Source: Bacteroidota bacterium | GTDB lineage: Bacteria; Bacteroidota; Bacteroidia; Chitinophagales; Chitinophagaceae | Assembly (NCBI GenBank): GCA_018267515.1 | Contig: JAFDYJ010000017.1 | Location: 186,001-250,000 of the forward strand | Direction: 5' to 3' | Length of the DNA stretch: 64,000 nucleotides | Shown here: in pieces, positions 7,276 to 15,593 of the stretch | How positions within the stretch are numbered: the first letter of the stretch is position 1 | Layout: each line of letters begins with the position of its first letter | Position numbers and translations under genes: made by a program | Notes under the pieces: generated by a model | Databases searched by the model: none | What the model was told of the DNA's origin: nothing | What the model saw: the letters and a program-made list of their open reading frames with translations, nothing else

Positions 7276-8982
7276 ATGAAAGCCTTTTTCCTGTTTCAGG
7301 TCTTAATGTTGAGTACAGGCATGGCATATACTCAAAACAGGTATAATGTTGTTATTGACGAGATCATGGCAGATCCGTCACCTCAGGTAGGACTACCAAA
7401 TAACGAATGGATAGAACTAAAAAACACAACTACTACACCGATAAATTTACAAAACTGGCGAATTGGTGATGCTACCGGTCAGAGTGGGCCTATGCCTAAT
7501 TTTATTCTGCAGCCCGATAGTTTTGTTGTGGTTTGCACCAGTTCAGCTGTTGCAGCTTTATCAGCTTTTGGTACAACAATATCAGTAACCAGTTTTCCAT
7601 CGCTGGACAATACCGGCGACCAGATTTTTTTAAAAGCAGCGAATGGCTCAGTTATTCATGCAGTGAGTTATTCCGACACATGGTACCAGAATACTTTAAA
7701 GTCCAGTGGTGGTTGGACATTGGAAATGATAGATACTAAAAGCCCCTGTGCCGGAAGTAATAATTGGAAAGCCAGTATTGCTCCCATCGGTGGCACACCG
7801 GGAAAGAAAAATTCTATTGATGCAATAAATACAGATCAGACTCCACTTTCTTTATTGAAAACCTATACAATTGATAGTTTAACAATCATTGCCGTATTTG
7901 ATAAGCCTGTTGACAGTCTGCCTGGCGCCTCCACTTCCAATTACAATATTGACGGCGGCATGTCAATAGCTTCTGCTACCACAATTTCTCCTTTATTTGA
8001 TAGGGTTCAGTTGAAGCTAAATAGTAAAATGTCATTAAAAACTGTATATAATATCACCGTTTCAAATATCACAGATTGTATTGGAAATTCCATCGGAGCA
8101 AACAATCATGCAAAAACAGGCTTAGCGGAAGATTTGACTCCATCAGACATGGTAATAAATGAAATACTTTTTAATCCCCGGAGTAATGGCTATGATTATA
8201 CAGAGTTTTATAACAGAAGTAATAAAATTTTTGATGCTTCAAAAATCTATATTGCCAATCGCAACAGCAGTAATGCCATCAGCTCGATTACAGCATTGTC
8301 TTCATCACCAGTGTTGATCTTTCCCGGTGATTATATTGTCATCACACAGGATGCCGCAAATCTACAGGGAAATTATCTTGTAAAATATCCTGAAAATATC
8401 CTGGAAGTTTCTTCATTGCCCTCTTTTCCTGATGATAAAGGATTTGTATTGCTTTTAAATGCGCAAGGCAATATTGTGGATGAAGTGGACTATTCGGAAA
8501 ACTGGCAATTCAAATTAATTGATAACGACGAGGGAGTAGCATTGGAAAGAATTGATCCGGATGGCATAACTCAGGATCCAAACAACTGGCATTCGGCAGC
8601 ATCTTCTTCTGGTTATGGAACTCCTACTTATAAAAATTCTCAATACAAGCAACCACCGGGCATCAATGCCACCATTGAAATAAGTCCAAAAGTTTTTTCT
8701 CCGGATAACGATGGGCGAGATGATATTGCTATAGTTCAATATAAGGTTGCAGATCCCGGTTATGTAGCTAACATCACCATTTTTGATGCGGCAGGGCGAC
8801 CTGTGAGAAGTTTGGTACAGAATGCCATACTCGGATCAAGTGGCTACTGGAATTGGGATGGATTGGATGATAAAGGAAGAAAATTACCCGTTGGCCCCTA
8901 TGTTGTTTATGCAGAAATTTTTAACCTTCAAGGGAAAAAAGATAAGTTTAAGAATACGGTGGTGCTGGCGAGGAAATTATAA
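7276..8982 (+). CDS. Secreted lamin-tail-domain protein with FlgD-like C-terminus
   Basis: 568 residues from ATG 7276 (a TTG three bases earlier is also in frame). A signal peptide of about 20 residues ends near MAYTQ. Two lamin-tail (LTD) modules are recognisable: YNVVIDEIMADPSP...NEWIELKN (~25-150) and DMVINEILFNPRSNGYDYTEFYN (~290-420), separated by an Ig-like segment. The C-terminus (~470-568) has FSPDNDGRDD and GYWNWDGLDDKGRKLPVGPYVVYAE, typical of FlgD/CHU_C-like Ig domains on secreted Bacteroidota proteins. Probably exported or surface-bound. The function is unknown. It diverges from asd across the 266-base regulatory region. Confidence 0.85.
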   Translation: MKAFFLFQVLMLSTGMAYTQNRYNVVIDEIMADPSPQVGLPNNEWIELKNTTTTPINLQNWRIGDATGQSGPMPNFILQPDSFVVVCTSSAVAALSAFGTTISVTSFPSLDNTGDQIFLKAANGSVIHAVSYSDTWYQNTLKSSGGWTLEMIDTKSPCAGSNNWKASIAPIGGTPGKKNSIDAINTDQTPLSLLKTYTIDSLTIIAVFDKPVDSLPGASTSNYNIDGGMSIASATTISPLFDRVQLKLNSKMSLKTVYNITVSNITDCIGNSIGANNHAKTGLAEDLTPSDMVINEILFNPRSNGYDYTEFYNRSNKIFDASKIYIANRNSSNAISSITALSSSPVLIFPGDYIVITQDAANLQGNYLVKYPENILEVSSLPSFPDDKGFVLLLNAQGNIVDEVDYSENWQFKLIDNDEGVALERIDPDGITQDPNNWHSAASSSGYGTPTYKNSQYKQPPGINATIEISPKVFSPDNDGRDDIAIVQYKVADPGYVANITIFDAAGRPVRSLVQNAILGSSGYWNWDGLDDKGRKLPVGPYVVYAEIFNLQGKKDKFKNTVVLARKL

Positions 8983-8985
8983 TTT

Positions 8986-9909
8986 CTATACAAACTCCAC
9001 ATCAAAACTTACCAAATCCTTAAATTGTTTCATCCTGCCTGCAATATCATCGGCAGTTATTTCTTTCAACCTTGTGGTTCCAAATTTTTCCACACAGAAA
9101 CTGGCCATGGCAGAGCCAACAATGATTCCTCTTTTCATATTATCAAAAGAAAGATCTTTTGTTCTGGCAATATGTCCCATGAAACCGCCGGCAAAAGTGT
9201 CGCCTGCACCGGTAGGATCAAATACATCCTCCAGGGGAAGGGCGGGTGCAAAGAACACCTGGTTTTCATAAAACAACAATGCGCCATGCTCACCTTTTTT
9301 AATAACCAGGTATTTCGGACCCATTCTTAATATTGCCTTAGCCGCTTTCACTAATGAAAATTGTCCGCTCAGTTGCCTGGCTTCGCTGTCATTAATCAGC
9401 AATACATCTATTTTAGTCAAAACTTTTTCCAGGTCATCCATAGCAGACTCCATCCAGAAATTCATGGTATCCATAGCTACCAGTTTCGGACGATTTTTCA
9501 ATTGTTTTATTACACTGAGCTGAATATGGGGATTCAAATTTCCCAACATCAGAAATTCACAATCCTGGTAACTGTCCGGCACTACGGGTTGAAAATCTGC
9601 CAGCACATTGAGCTGCGTATCCAATGTATCTCTGCTATTCATATCCAGGTGATATTTTCCACTCCAGAAAAATGATCGCTGATCTTTTTTTACCTGTACG
9701 CCTTCCATATTGACTCCCCGGGCTTCCAGCATTTTCATTTCCTCAACAGGAAAATCTCCACCCACAACTGAAATTTGTTTAATAGGCCTTGTAAAATTGG
9801 AAGCACTCCATGCTATATAGGTAGCTGCGCCACCAACAATCTTATTACTTTTTCCGAAAGGAGTTTCTATGGCATCAAAAGCCATAGTACCGATAACGAT
9901 TAAAGACAT
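8986..9909 (-). CDS. PfkB-family carbohydrate/nucleoside kinase
   Basis: 307 residues of the ribokinase fold. It has an N-terminal GGAATYIAWSASNF substrate/dimer region and the C-terminal signature DPTGAGDTFAGGF with the catalytic Asp and anion hole. Family members phosphorylate sugars or nucleosides with ATP. The specific substrate is not identifiable here, though this type is often annotated as a sugar or adenosine kinase. It is convergent with the lamin-tail gene (four bases between stops). Three tandem AAAAATT units lie directly upstream of the ATG (9910-9933). Confidence 0.85.
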   Translation of the reverse strand: MSLIVIGTMAFDAIETPFGKSNKIVGGAATYIAWSASNFTRPIKQISVVGGDFPVEEMKMLEARGVNMEGVQVKKDQRSFFWSGKYHLDMNSRDTLDTQLNVLADFQPVVPDSYQDCEFLMLGNLNPHIQLSVIKQLKNRPKLVAMDTMNFWMESAMDDLEKVLTKIDVLLINDSEARQLSGQFSLVKAAKAILRMGPKYLVIKKGEHGALLFYENQVFFAPALPLEDVFDPTGAGDTFAGGFMGHIARTKDLSFDNMKRGIIVGSAMASFCVEKFGTTRLKEITADDIAGRMKQFKDLVSFDVEFV

Positions 9910-10042
9910 TTAAAAATTAAAAATTAAAAATTAAGAATAAAGAATTGCCCTGCAAACCTACATGAATTGCTCCATTTGACCTCTCCCTGATTTCGTGTGA
10001 TTAATTTAACACAATTAACCGCTTTACTGTTTATCTTTGGGT

Positions 10043-10633
10043 ATGGCAAAGACTACAAAAGGTAAAGCGTCCCGCAAAGCATTTATTCTTCAAAAAGCTG
10101 CTACAATGTTTCGTGAAAAGGGTTTTAATGCAACATCCATGCGTGACCTTGCCGAATCTGTTGGTATCGAAGCGGCAAGTTTGTATAATCACATCAAATC
10201 AAAAAATGAAATCCTGGAAGCTATCTGTTTTGAAGTCGCCAATCGTTATAATTCCAATATGGATGGAATAGAAGCAGGCAACCAGAAGCCAATTGTTAAA
10301 GTAGAAACCCTGCTTCGCTTTCATATCCGTCAAATGACAGCTCATTATGAAGAAGTATATGTAAGTGACCGGGAATGGAAACACCTTAATGAGCCTTACT
10401 TATCCAATTTTCATAACCAGCGCCGCAGTTACCGGAAACGTTTTGCTTCCATTATTGAAGAAGGGATCAGCAGAAATGAAATCCGGAAAATTGATTCATC
10501 CACTGCCGTTTTGATAATATTACATGCCATCAGCGGAATTGAATCCTGGCATCGCTCCACTGCCAAAGTGAATGCCCAGGAACTCGAAGACAATATGGTT
10601 ATGATCATGATAGACGGTTTGAGAAAACAATGA
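10043..10633 (+). CDS. TetR-family transcriptional regulator, probably of paa genes
   Basis: 196 residues from ATG 10043. An N-terminal TetR helix-turn-helix is clear (AATMFREKGFNATSMRDLAESVGIEAASLYNHIKSK, split by the usual turn), followed by an all-helical ligand domain. It lies ten bases before paaE and in the same direction, so it probably controls the phenylacetate genes like other PaaR proteins. That role is inferred from position only. A -7-like TATCTTTG (10032-10039) ends three bases before the ATG, which would make the mRNA nearly leaderless if used. Confidence 0.85.
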   Translation: MAKTTKGKASRKAFILQKAATMFREKGFNATSMRDLAESVGIEAASLYNHIKSKNEILEAICFEVANRYNSNMDGIEAGNQKPIVKVETLLRFHIRQMTAHYEEVYVSDREWKHLNEPYLSNFHNQRRSYRKRFASIIEEGISRNEIRKIDSSTAVLIILHAISGIESWHRSTAKVNAQELEDNMVMIMIDGLRKQ

Positions 10634-10643
10634 TAATTTTATC

Positions 10644-11756
10644 ATGTCTCTTCATTTTTATCCACTGCGAATAAAAGAAGTAAGAAAAGAAACTTCAGAA
10701 TGTGTTTCTGTATTGTTTGATATTCCCGATAACCTGAGAGCAGCTTTTGCATTCAAAGCCGGGCAAAGTCTTTCCATGCGCAAGTATTTAAATGCAGAAG
10801 AAATCCGGCGCACTTATTCCATTTGCAGCAGCCCGATAGATAATGAATGGAGGGTTGCCATTAAAAAGCAGGATAACGGTTTGTTTTCCACTTTTGCCAA
10901 TGAACAACTTAAAGCCGGTGATACATTGGAAGTAATGGAACCTGTTGGTAAATTCTATTCTGAATTAAGCCCATCTCATAAAAAAAGTTATTTAGCTTTT
11001 GCAGCGGGCAGCGGCATCACACCCGTAATTTCAATTATAAAAACTACATTAAGAACAGAAGCGCAAAGCAACTTCACATTAGTATATGGCAACCGCAGCC
11101 GTTCCTCCATTATTTTTTTTGAAGAACTGGAAGGGTTGAAAAACCAATTTATGGATCGTTTTCACCTGGTTCATCTTTTGAGCCGGGAAAGAACAGAAAC
11201 TTCCATTAATTATGGCAGAATCCATGCTGAAAAATTAGATGAACTATCAAGATTGATTGACTATACCCTGTTTGATGAAATTTTTATTTGCGGGCCGGAA
11301 GGAATGATTTTTAACACAAGAGATTTCCTGCTTCAAAAAAATATAAGTGAAAAGAAAATTCATTTTGAATTATTCACTACAGCAGGGCAAGTTCAAAAGT
11401 CAAAATCCGATAGCAATCGGATCAAAAATCAAAATCCAATAGCTATTGGATCAAAAGATAAAACCGGACCGGCAAGTAAAATCACTATTAAACTGGATGG
11501 TAGAAGTTTTGATTTTACAATCCCATTAAATAGCGATACTGCTATTTTAGACGCTGCATTACAACAAGGTGCCGATCTGCCTTATGCCTGCAAAGGCGGC
11601 ATGTGCTGTACCTGCAAGGCAAAACTTCTGGAAGGCGAAGTGGAAATGGATGTACATTGGGGATTAGAGCATGACGAAATTGAAAAAGGATATATACTCA
11701 CCTGCCAGAGCCATCCTAAAACAGAAAAAATAGTAGTTGATTTTGATATTAAATAA
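10644..11756 (+). CDS. paaE: Phenylacetyl-CoA epoxidase reductase subunit PaaE
   Basis: 370 residues. N-terminal FAD domain (RTYSICSSP, ~55-65), NAD domain (FAAGSGITPVISIIKT and the FICGPEGMI motif), then a C-terminal plant-type 2Fe-2S domain with CKGGMCCTC plus a later Cys (ILTCQSHP). It passes electrons from NAD(P)H to the PaaABC di-iron oxygenase. The linker between the NAD and ferredoxin domains (about residues 250-275) is encoded by two copies of a 29-base palindromic repeat, unusual for a coding region. It is preceded by the TetR gene and separated from paaA by three unrelated genes. Confidence 0.95.
   Translation: MSLHFYPLRIKEVRKETSECVSVLFDIPDNLRAAFAFKAGQSLSMRKYLNAEEIRRTYSICSSPIDNEWRVAIKKQDNGLFSTFANEQLKAGDTLEVMEPVGKFYSELSPSHKKSYLAFAAGSGITPVISIIKTTLRTEAQSNFTLVYGNRSRSSIIFFEELEGLKNQFMDRFHLVHLLSRERTETSINYGRIHAEKLDELSRLIDYTLFDEIFICGPEGMIFNTRDFLLQKNISEKKIHFELFTTAGQVQKSKSDSNRIKNQNPIAIGSKDKTGPASKITIKLDGRSFDFTIPLNSDTAILDAALQQGADLPYACKGGMCCTCKAKLLEGEVEMDVHWGLEHDEIEKGYILTCQSHPKTEKIVVDFDIK
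11400..11457 (+). repeat. Tandem 29-base palindromic repeat inside paaE
   Basis: Two 29-base units (11400-11428, 11429-11457) differ at four positions. Each carries an 18-base palindrome: ATCCGATAGCAATCGGAT (11405-11422, imperfect centre) and ATCCAATAGCTATTGGAT (11434-11451, perfect). Two of the differences are compensatory and preserve pairing. The reading frame stays open through both and yields a polar linker. Confidence 0.85.
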
Positions 11757-11773
11757 TCGCTTTCTCCGTTATT

Positions 11774-11795
11774 AAATACCGTGCAGATGGTATTT
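11774..11795 (+). terminator. Hairpin after paaE
   Basis: AAATACC (11774-11780) pairs with GGTATTT (11789-11795) around an 8-base loop, 18 bases after the paaE stop. There is no T-run, so it is a stem-loop or weak terminator only. Confidence 0.3.
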
Positions 11796-11861
11796 GATTA
11801 ATAACAATTCCGCCTTACTTTTAAGGCTGCAATTATTTTCTTTACCCTCAAACAAACTAAT

Positions 11862-12416
11862 ATGAGTAATGTTTCAAAATGGATGAGCTGGGAAGGCGGT
11901 ATAGATCTTGTGGCTGTTACATCTCCTGATTTACAAATGCCAAATATTATTGTTCACCTCGGCAGGATGGTACACACTCCCCTGGGCAGTTCGCCATCAG
12001 GTATGATATTCTGGCAACCGGACCCCAAAGCTGCTCCTGTAGTTTTCGGTTTTGTTGGAACAGATGCCAAAGTAGGCGCTTATTTCGGGCCAAATATCTT
12101 TGCCGGTACCCCATTTGAAAGTGCACCGGTACTGGATGCCAGTTTTGATATCCGGATAAACGAGACAAGTGCTTATGCCAAATGTGTAACAGGAGGATTT
12201 ACTTTTGAAGTAGAGATGAGTGATTTCAGCGAACCTTACCTGATAGACAGGAAACCTGCTGCCATGCCTCCTTTTTACCAGCAAGGGGTGGAAATTCATG
12301 CCCGAAAAGCTTCATTAAAGGTAAATGGGGAAACTATTAATATTATCATCCCTCCTGTTGGCATTAGTGGAGGACCGGCCAGCGTAGTAAGCCCGAATGG
12401 GGTTTATGCAAGATGA
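11862..12416 (+). CDS. Unknown protein, 184 residues
   Basis: Not recognised. The protein has no signal peptide or membrane segment. It is rich in Gly, Pro and beta-branched residues, suggesting an all-beta fold. Visible features are HLGRMVHTPLGSSPSG and FGFVGTDAKVGAYFGPN in the first half, and PPVGISGGPASVVSPNG at the C-terminus. It lies between paaE and paaA on the same strand with ordinary gaps, so it may be co-transcribed with the phenylacetate genes. A role in that pathway has no support in its sequence. ATG 11862 follows an AT-rich stretch. Confidence 0.7.
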   Translation: MSNVSKWMSWEGGIDLVAVTSPDLQMPNIIVHLGRMVHTPLGSSPSGMIFWQPDPKAAPVVFGFVGTDAKVGAYFGPNIFAGTPFESAPVLDASFDIRINETSAYAKCVTGGFTFEVEMSDFSEPYLIDRKPAAMPPFYQQGVEIHARKASLKVNGETINIIIPPVGISGGPASVVSPNGVYAR

Positions 12417-12485
12417 TGATACTCTATTCATAGATATAATTATAAATTTTTCAACATTCCTTTTATATAATCAAAAACAAAGAGC

Positions 12486-13097
12486 ATGAAAAAAATTCTT
12501 TTCCTATGTACAGTACTTGCCATCAGCACAATGATATTTGCTCAGAAGACAACTTCATTTTCGCTGACGAAAGGCACAAAACTCATCTACAATGTAGAGC
12601 AGGGAGACAACGAATATCAGTTTATCATGAAGATTACTGAGTTGGATAAAGGCGTTTCGTTTGATTGGGAAATGACAGCTCCTGTGAATAGATCGGGATC
12701 AGTAACCATGACCCCGGAAGCGATGAAAAATGCTGTTGCCCTGTTTAATTATTTCAGTGGCGGAAAAACGACTTTAACTGATGAAACCAGCGCTTTCATC
12801 AGCCGGGGAGCTTATAAAGCAATCGAAGAAAAGAAAGCCGTTTCACTTTCTGTAAATGGTAAAAACGGAACTCCCGAGCTTTTTGAAGCCCTGAAGGGAA
12901 CTACTTCAGAAAAAAACGGAAGCATATACATTGATTATATTAAACCGGTGAATGGAAAAGATTATAGCTTCGACAGCTATATCCTGGAGAATTCAGATGG
13001 AGAACAGGTTGTCCGGGTTTGGAAAAACGCTGAGTTTCCGCTGATACTTTTTATGGAAACTAATTTCAAGATCTACCTGACACAAGTTGAGCAGTAG
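12486..13097 (+). CDS. Unknown secreted protein, 203 residues
   Basis: A clear signal peptide (MKKILFLCTVLAISTMIFAQ, cleavage probably after AQ) precedes a domain of alternating beta strands. The body opens with TTSFSLTKGTKLIYNVEQGD and contains YQFIMKITELDKGVSFDW, which resembles beta-sandwich periplasmic proteins of the DUF3108/TapB type found in Bacteroidota. That resemblance is weak. Probably periplasmic. It lies between paaE and paaA in the same direction. Confidence 0.7.
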   Translation: MKKILFLCTVLAISTMIFAQKTTSFSLTKGTKLIYNVEQGDNEYQFIMKITELDKGVSFDWEMTAPVNRSGSVTMTPEAMKNAVALFNYFSGGKTTLTDETSAFISRGAYKAIEEKKAVSLSVNGKNGTPELFEALKGTTSEKNGSIYIDYIKPVNGKDYSFDSYILENSDGEQVVRVWKNAEFPLILFMETNFKIYLTQVEQ

Positions 13098-13206
13098 TAC
13101 CTGCTTTTTTAGAAATAAATCTCAAGAAGCCGGGGCTTAAAATGACAGCTTCATTGCCTGATGAAATTCAGAAGAACAACCGGATGTCACCCATTTTAAT
13201 TTTTAC

Positions 13207-13797
13207 ATGAAAAGACTGCTCTTTATTATCGGAATAACGATTCTTTCTTATTCTTCTTATAGCCAGCTAAATAAAGAACAGGAAAGCATAAAAGAAACCT
13301 TTTTTGGTTTCCTGAAATTCTATCAGAAAAATGAGAAAAAGTTTAATTCTTTCAGGTTATATAAAGGTACCGGCAAAGAGAATAATCCGCCTTATAAAAT
13401 ACAATGGAATGAAGTGAATAGATATTTTGCCTGGTTAAAAACAAATGTTCCGTATGTCGGTAAAGAGTATATCAAAAATGAAAAAGCGAATTTTCAATAT
13501 TATGATAGTTGTTACAAGGTCGATCCCGAAGAAGAAATTGCAGTTGGGTTCGACTATGATCGTTGGGGCGGAGGGCAGGAGGAAATTGTTTACTTGATAA
13601 AATGGCACACAGACCCCAAAAATAAATATGAAGTCATTATTAATGGCAATACAGCATTATTAAGAATTGGCGCTAGTCTTTGGGAAGGCGCAGAAGAAAA
13701 AGACCGTAGCTGGAACGAAGTGCCTTTTGTAAAAGAAAAAGGGAAATGGAAAATGGCCGATAATATTTATCCCTTTGAAAAAGAGCAGGTGCCTTAA
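13207..13797 (+). CDS. Unknown secreted protein, 196 residues
   Basis: Signal peptide (about residues 1-19, ending YSSYSQ) followed by a charged domain starting LNKEQESIKETFFGFLKFYQKNEKKFNSF. The fold begins helical and ends in strands with VPFVKEKGKWKMADNI, a pattern seen in lipocalin/NTF2-like periplasmic proteins of Bacteroidota. No family is assigned. Last of three unrelated genes between paaE and paaA. Confidence 0.65.
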   Translation: MKRLLFIIGITILSYSSYSQLNKEQESIKETFFGFLKFYQKNEKKFNSFRLYKGTGKENNPPYKIQWNEVNRYFAWLKTNVPYVGKEYIKNEKANFQYYDSCYKVDPEEEIAVGFDYDRWGGGQEEIVYLIKWHTDPKNKYEVIINGNTALLRIGASLWEGAEEKDRSWNEVPFVKEKGKWKMADNIYPFEKEQVP

Positions 13798-13847
13798 AAA
13801 GAAACCCACCCAGTCAAATCCGTCATTCAAACACCCGTTAGTTTCTT

Positions 13848-13855
13848 TAAATTTG
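13848..13855 (+). promoter_or_regulatory. Possible -7 element for the paaABCD transcript
   Basis: TAAATTTG matches TAnnTTTG and lies 19 bases before the paaA ATG. No TTTG is found at the expected -33 position, so the assignment is weak. A regulated promoter may lack a good -33 box. Confidence 0.35.
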
Positions 13856-13874
13856 TTGTACAAAATCATCTTGT

Positions 13875-14798
13875 ATGACTCTGCAGGGTTTGGAAAAAAA
13901 TTTTGGTGAAAAAATTGACAATGAAGTCAAGATAGAACCGAAAGATTGGATGCCGGATGCCTACCGCAAAACAAACATCAGGCAAATATCACAACATGCA
14001 CACAGTGAAATAGTAGGTATGTTACCGGAAGGGAATTGGATTTCCCGTGCTCCCACATTAAAACGTAAAGCTATTTTGCTGGCAAAAGTTCAGGATGAAG
14101 CAGGACATGGCTTGTATTTATACTCGGCATGTGAAACCCTGGGGATAACAAGAGAAGAAACCATAAATGACCTGCATAGCGGCAAGGCAAAATATTCTTC
14201 GATATTTAATTATCCTACACTGACTTGGGCAGACATTGGCGCAATCGGTTGGTTGGTGGATGGCGCTGCCATCATAAACCAGGTTATGCTTACCCGGACT
14301 TCTTATGGTCCTTATGCAAGGGCAATGGTTAGGATTTGCAAAGAAGAAAGTTTTCACCAACGGCAGGGCTTTGAGATATTATTAGTGTTATCCAAAGGAA
14401 GTAAGGAACAAAAAGAAATGTGCCAGGATGCTATCAACCGCTGGTGGTGGCCATCGTTGATGATGTTCGGGCCAAAGGATGCAGAATCCACCAACAGTGA
14501 TCAAAGCATGAAATGGAAGATCAAAAGAAAAAGCAATGATGAACTCAGGCAGAATTTTGTGGACATGATTGCTGAACAGATCAAAACCTTGGGCATGAAA
14601 TTGCCGGATGATAATTTGAAATGGAATGAGGAAAGAAATCATTATGATTTTGGCGAGATCAATTGGGAAGAATTCTGGAATGTAGTAAAAGGAAACGGCC
14701 CCTGCAACAAACAAAGATTGGATGCAAGAAGGAAAGCCTGGGAAGAAGGTGAATGGGTGAGAGAGGCGGCGGCGGCCTACGCTGAAAAAAGAAAATAA
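13875..14798 (+). CDS. paaA: Phenylacetyl-CoA epoxidase catalytic subunit PaaA
   Basis: 307 residues. The di-iron ferritin-like fold carries the two E-x-x-H motifs: DEAGHG after LLAKVQ, and KEESFHQRQ later. These residues bind the iron pair that inserts oxygen into the aromatic ring of phenylacetyl-CoA. The N-terminal [27 protein letters not shown] block is typical of PaaA. It heads a run with overlapping or tightly spaced genes, but a lipoprotein gene separates it from paaB. Confidence 0.97.
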   Translation: MTLQGLEKNFGEKIDNEVKIEPKDWMPDAYRKTNIRQISQHAHSEIVGMLPEGNWISRAPTLKRKAILLAKVQDEAGHGLYLYSACETLGITREETINDLHSGKAKYSSIFNYPTLTWADIGAIGWLVDGAAIINQVMLTRTSYGPYARAMVRICKEESFHQRQGFEILLVLSKGSKEQKEMCQDAINRWWWPSLMMFGPKDAESTNSDQSMKWKIKRKSNDELRQNFVDMIAEQIKTLGMKLPDDNLKWNEERNHYDFGEINWEEFWNVVKGNGPCNKQRLDARRKAWEEGEWVREAAAAYAEKRK

Positions 14799-14814
14799 AA
14801 CAAATAAAAGCACC

Positions 14815-15228
14815 ATGATAAAACCAATATTATTAACTCTTGCAGTTGTCTTCCTCCTAAGCTGCAATAATTCAGCAAAAGAAGCGAAAAAAAAATCTGA
14901 TCTGATCATTATGACTCCAGGTGGACTTAATGATGCAAAGCTTGCTGACACATTAGTAATATATGAGGATGTATGCAGGAGCTGTGCTTATGAAAAATCG
15001 ACCCATTTTGAAGTTGTTGACAGTAACGGATTAGTAAAAGTGAGTAAGATCGAAACAATAGACAACAACCCACCTAATGTTGACGGAGGGTCAATTGACA
15101 AACATATTTACCTGGTGCCCGTTAAAACAGGCAGGACAAAGATTAAGCTTTATAAGTTTAAAGATGAACATCCAACTGCAGAAGATTCTATAATGTTTAA
15201 AACATATGATATTCAAATAAAAGAATAA
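14815..15228 (+). CDS. Small lipoprotein inside the paa operon
   Basis: 137 residues. Lipoprotein signal peptide with lipobox LLSC (Cys near residue 20), then a lysine-rich linker and a compact beta-rich domain. A CRSC motif sits around residue 60 (VYEDVCRSCAYEK). No family is recognised. It lies 16 bases after paaA, and its stop codon overlaps the paaB ATG by one base (TAATG), which implies co-translation with the epoxidase genes. A membrane-anchored periplasmic or outer-membrane protein has no known place in this cytoplasmic complex. Confidence 0.75.
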   Translation: MIKPILLTLAVVFLLSCNNSAKEAKKKSDLIIMTPGGLNDAKLADTLVIYEDVCRSCAYEKSTHFEVVDSNGLVKVSKIETIDNNPPNVDGGSIDKHIYLVPVKTGRTKIKLYKFKDEHPTAEDSIMFKTYDIQIKE

Positions 15229-15593
15229 TGAATACACAGTTTATTAAAAAAAATTATTACGGTGATATCCCCGACGAAAAAGGCGGTGGAATAACCAATG
15301 TAAAAATATCAGGACAGGATTGGCCGCTCTGGGAAGTCTTTATCCGAAGCAAACAAGGCCTGGATCATAAACATGTTGGAAGTCTTCATGCTTCTGATGC
15401 AAAGATGGCTATTGAAAATGCAAGGGATGTTTATACAAGGAGAATGGAAGGAGTAAGCATTTGGGTAGTGGAGTCAATAAATATTCATGCTTCAGCACCT
15501 GAAGAAGTCGGTGAGTTGTTTGAACCGGCAGAAGATAAAATTTACAGGCACCCGACTTTTTACAATTTACCTGAAGAAGTAAATAAAATGTAA
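15228..15593 (+). CDS. paaB: Phenylacetyl-CoA epoxidase subunit PaaB
   Basis: 121 residues, slightly longer than the ~95 of E. coli PaaB. It contains WPLWEVFIRSKQGLDHKHVGSLHASDAKMAIENARDVYTRR (the family block, split by charged turns), followed by a short C-terminal extension including DKIYRHPTFYNLP. PaaB is a small structural subunit of the PaaABC(D)E multicomponent oxygenase. Both start and stop overlap neighbouring genes by one base, so translation is coupled through the cluster. Confidence 0.95.
   Translation: MNTQFIKKNYYGDIPDEKGGGITNVKISGQDWPLWEVFIRSKQGLDHKHVGSLHASDAKMAIENARDVYTRRMEGVSIWVVESINIHASAPEEVGELFEPAEDKIYRHPTFYNLPEEVNKM

Noticed and set aside
7052..7276. Plus-strand open frame of 74 codons upstream of the lamin-tail gene
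   Set aside because: It coincides with the asd promoter, leader peptide and terminator on the other strand, and its translation has no protein-like pattern.
8822..9271. 149-codon plus-strand frame across the lamin-tail/PfkB junction
   Set aside because: It overlaps two well-supported genes in another frame or on the other strand and has no recognisable protein pattern.
9990..10020. TetR operator upstream of the regulator gene (GTGT...ACAC partial symmetry)
   Set aside because: The symmetry is poor and no matching copy was found upstream of paaA.
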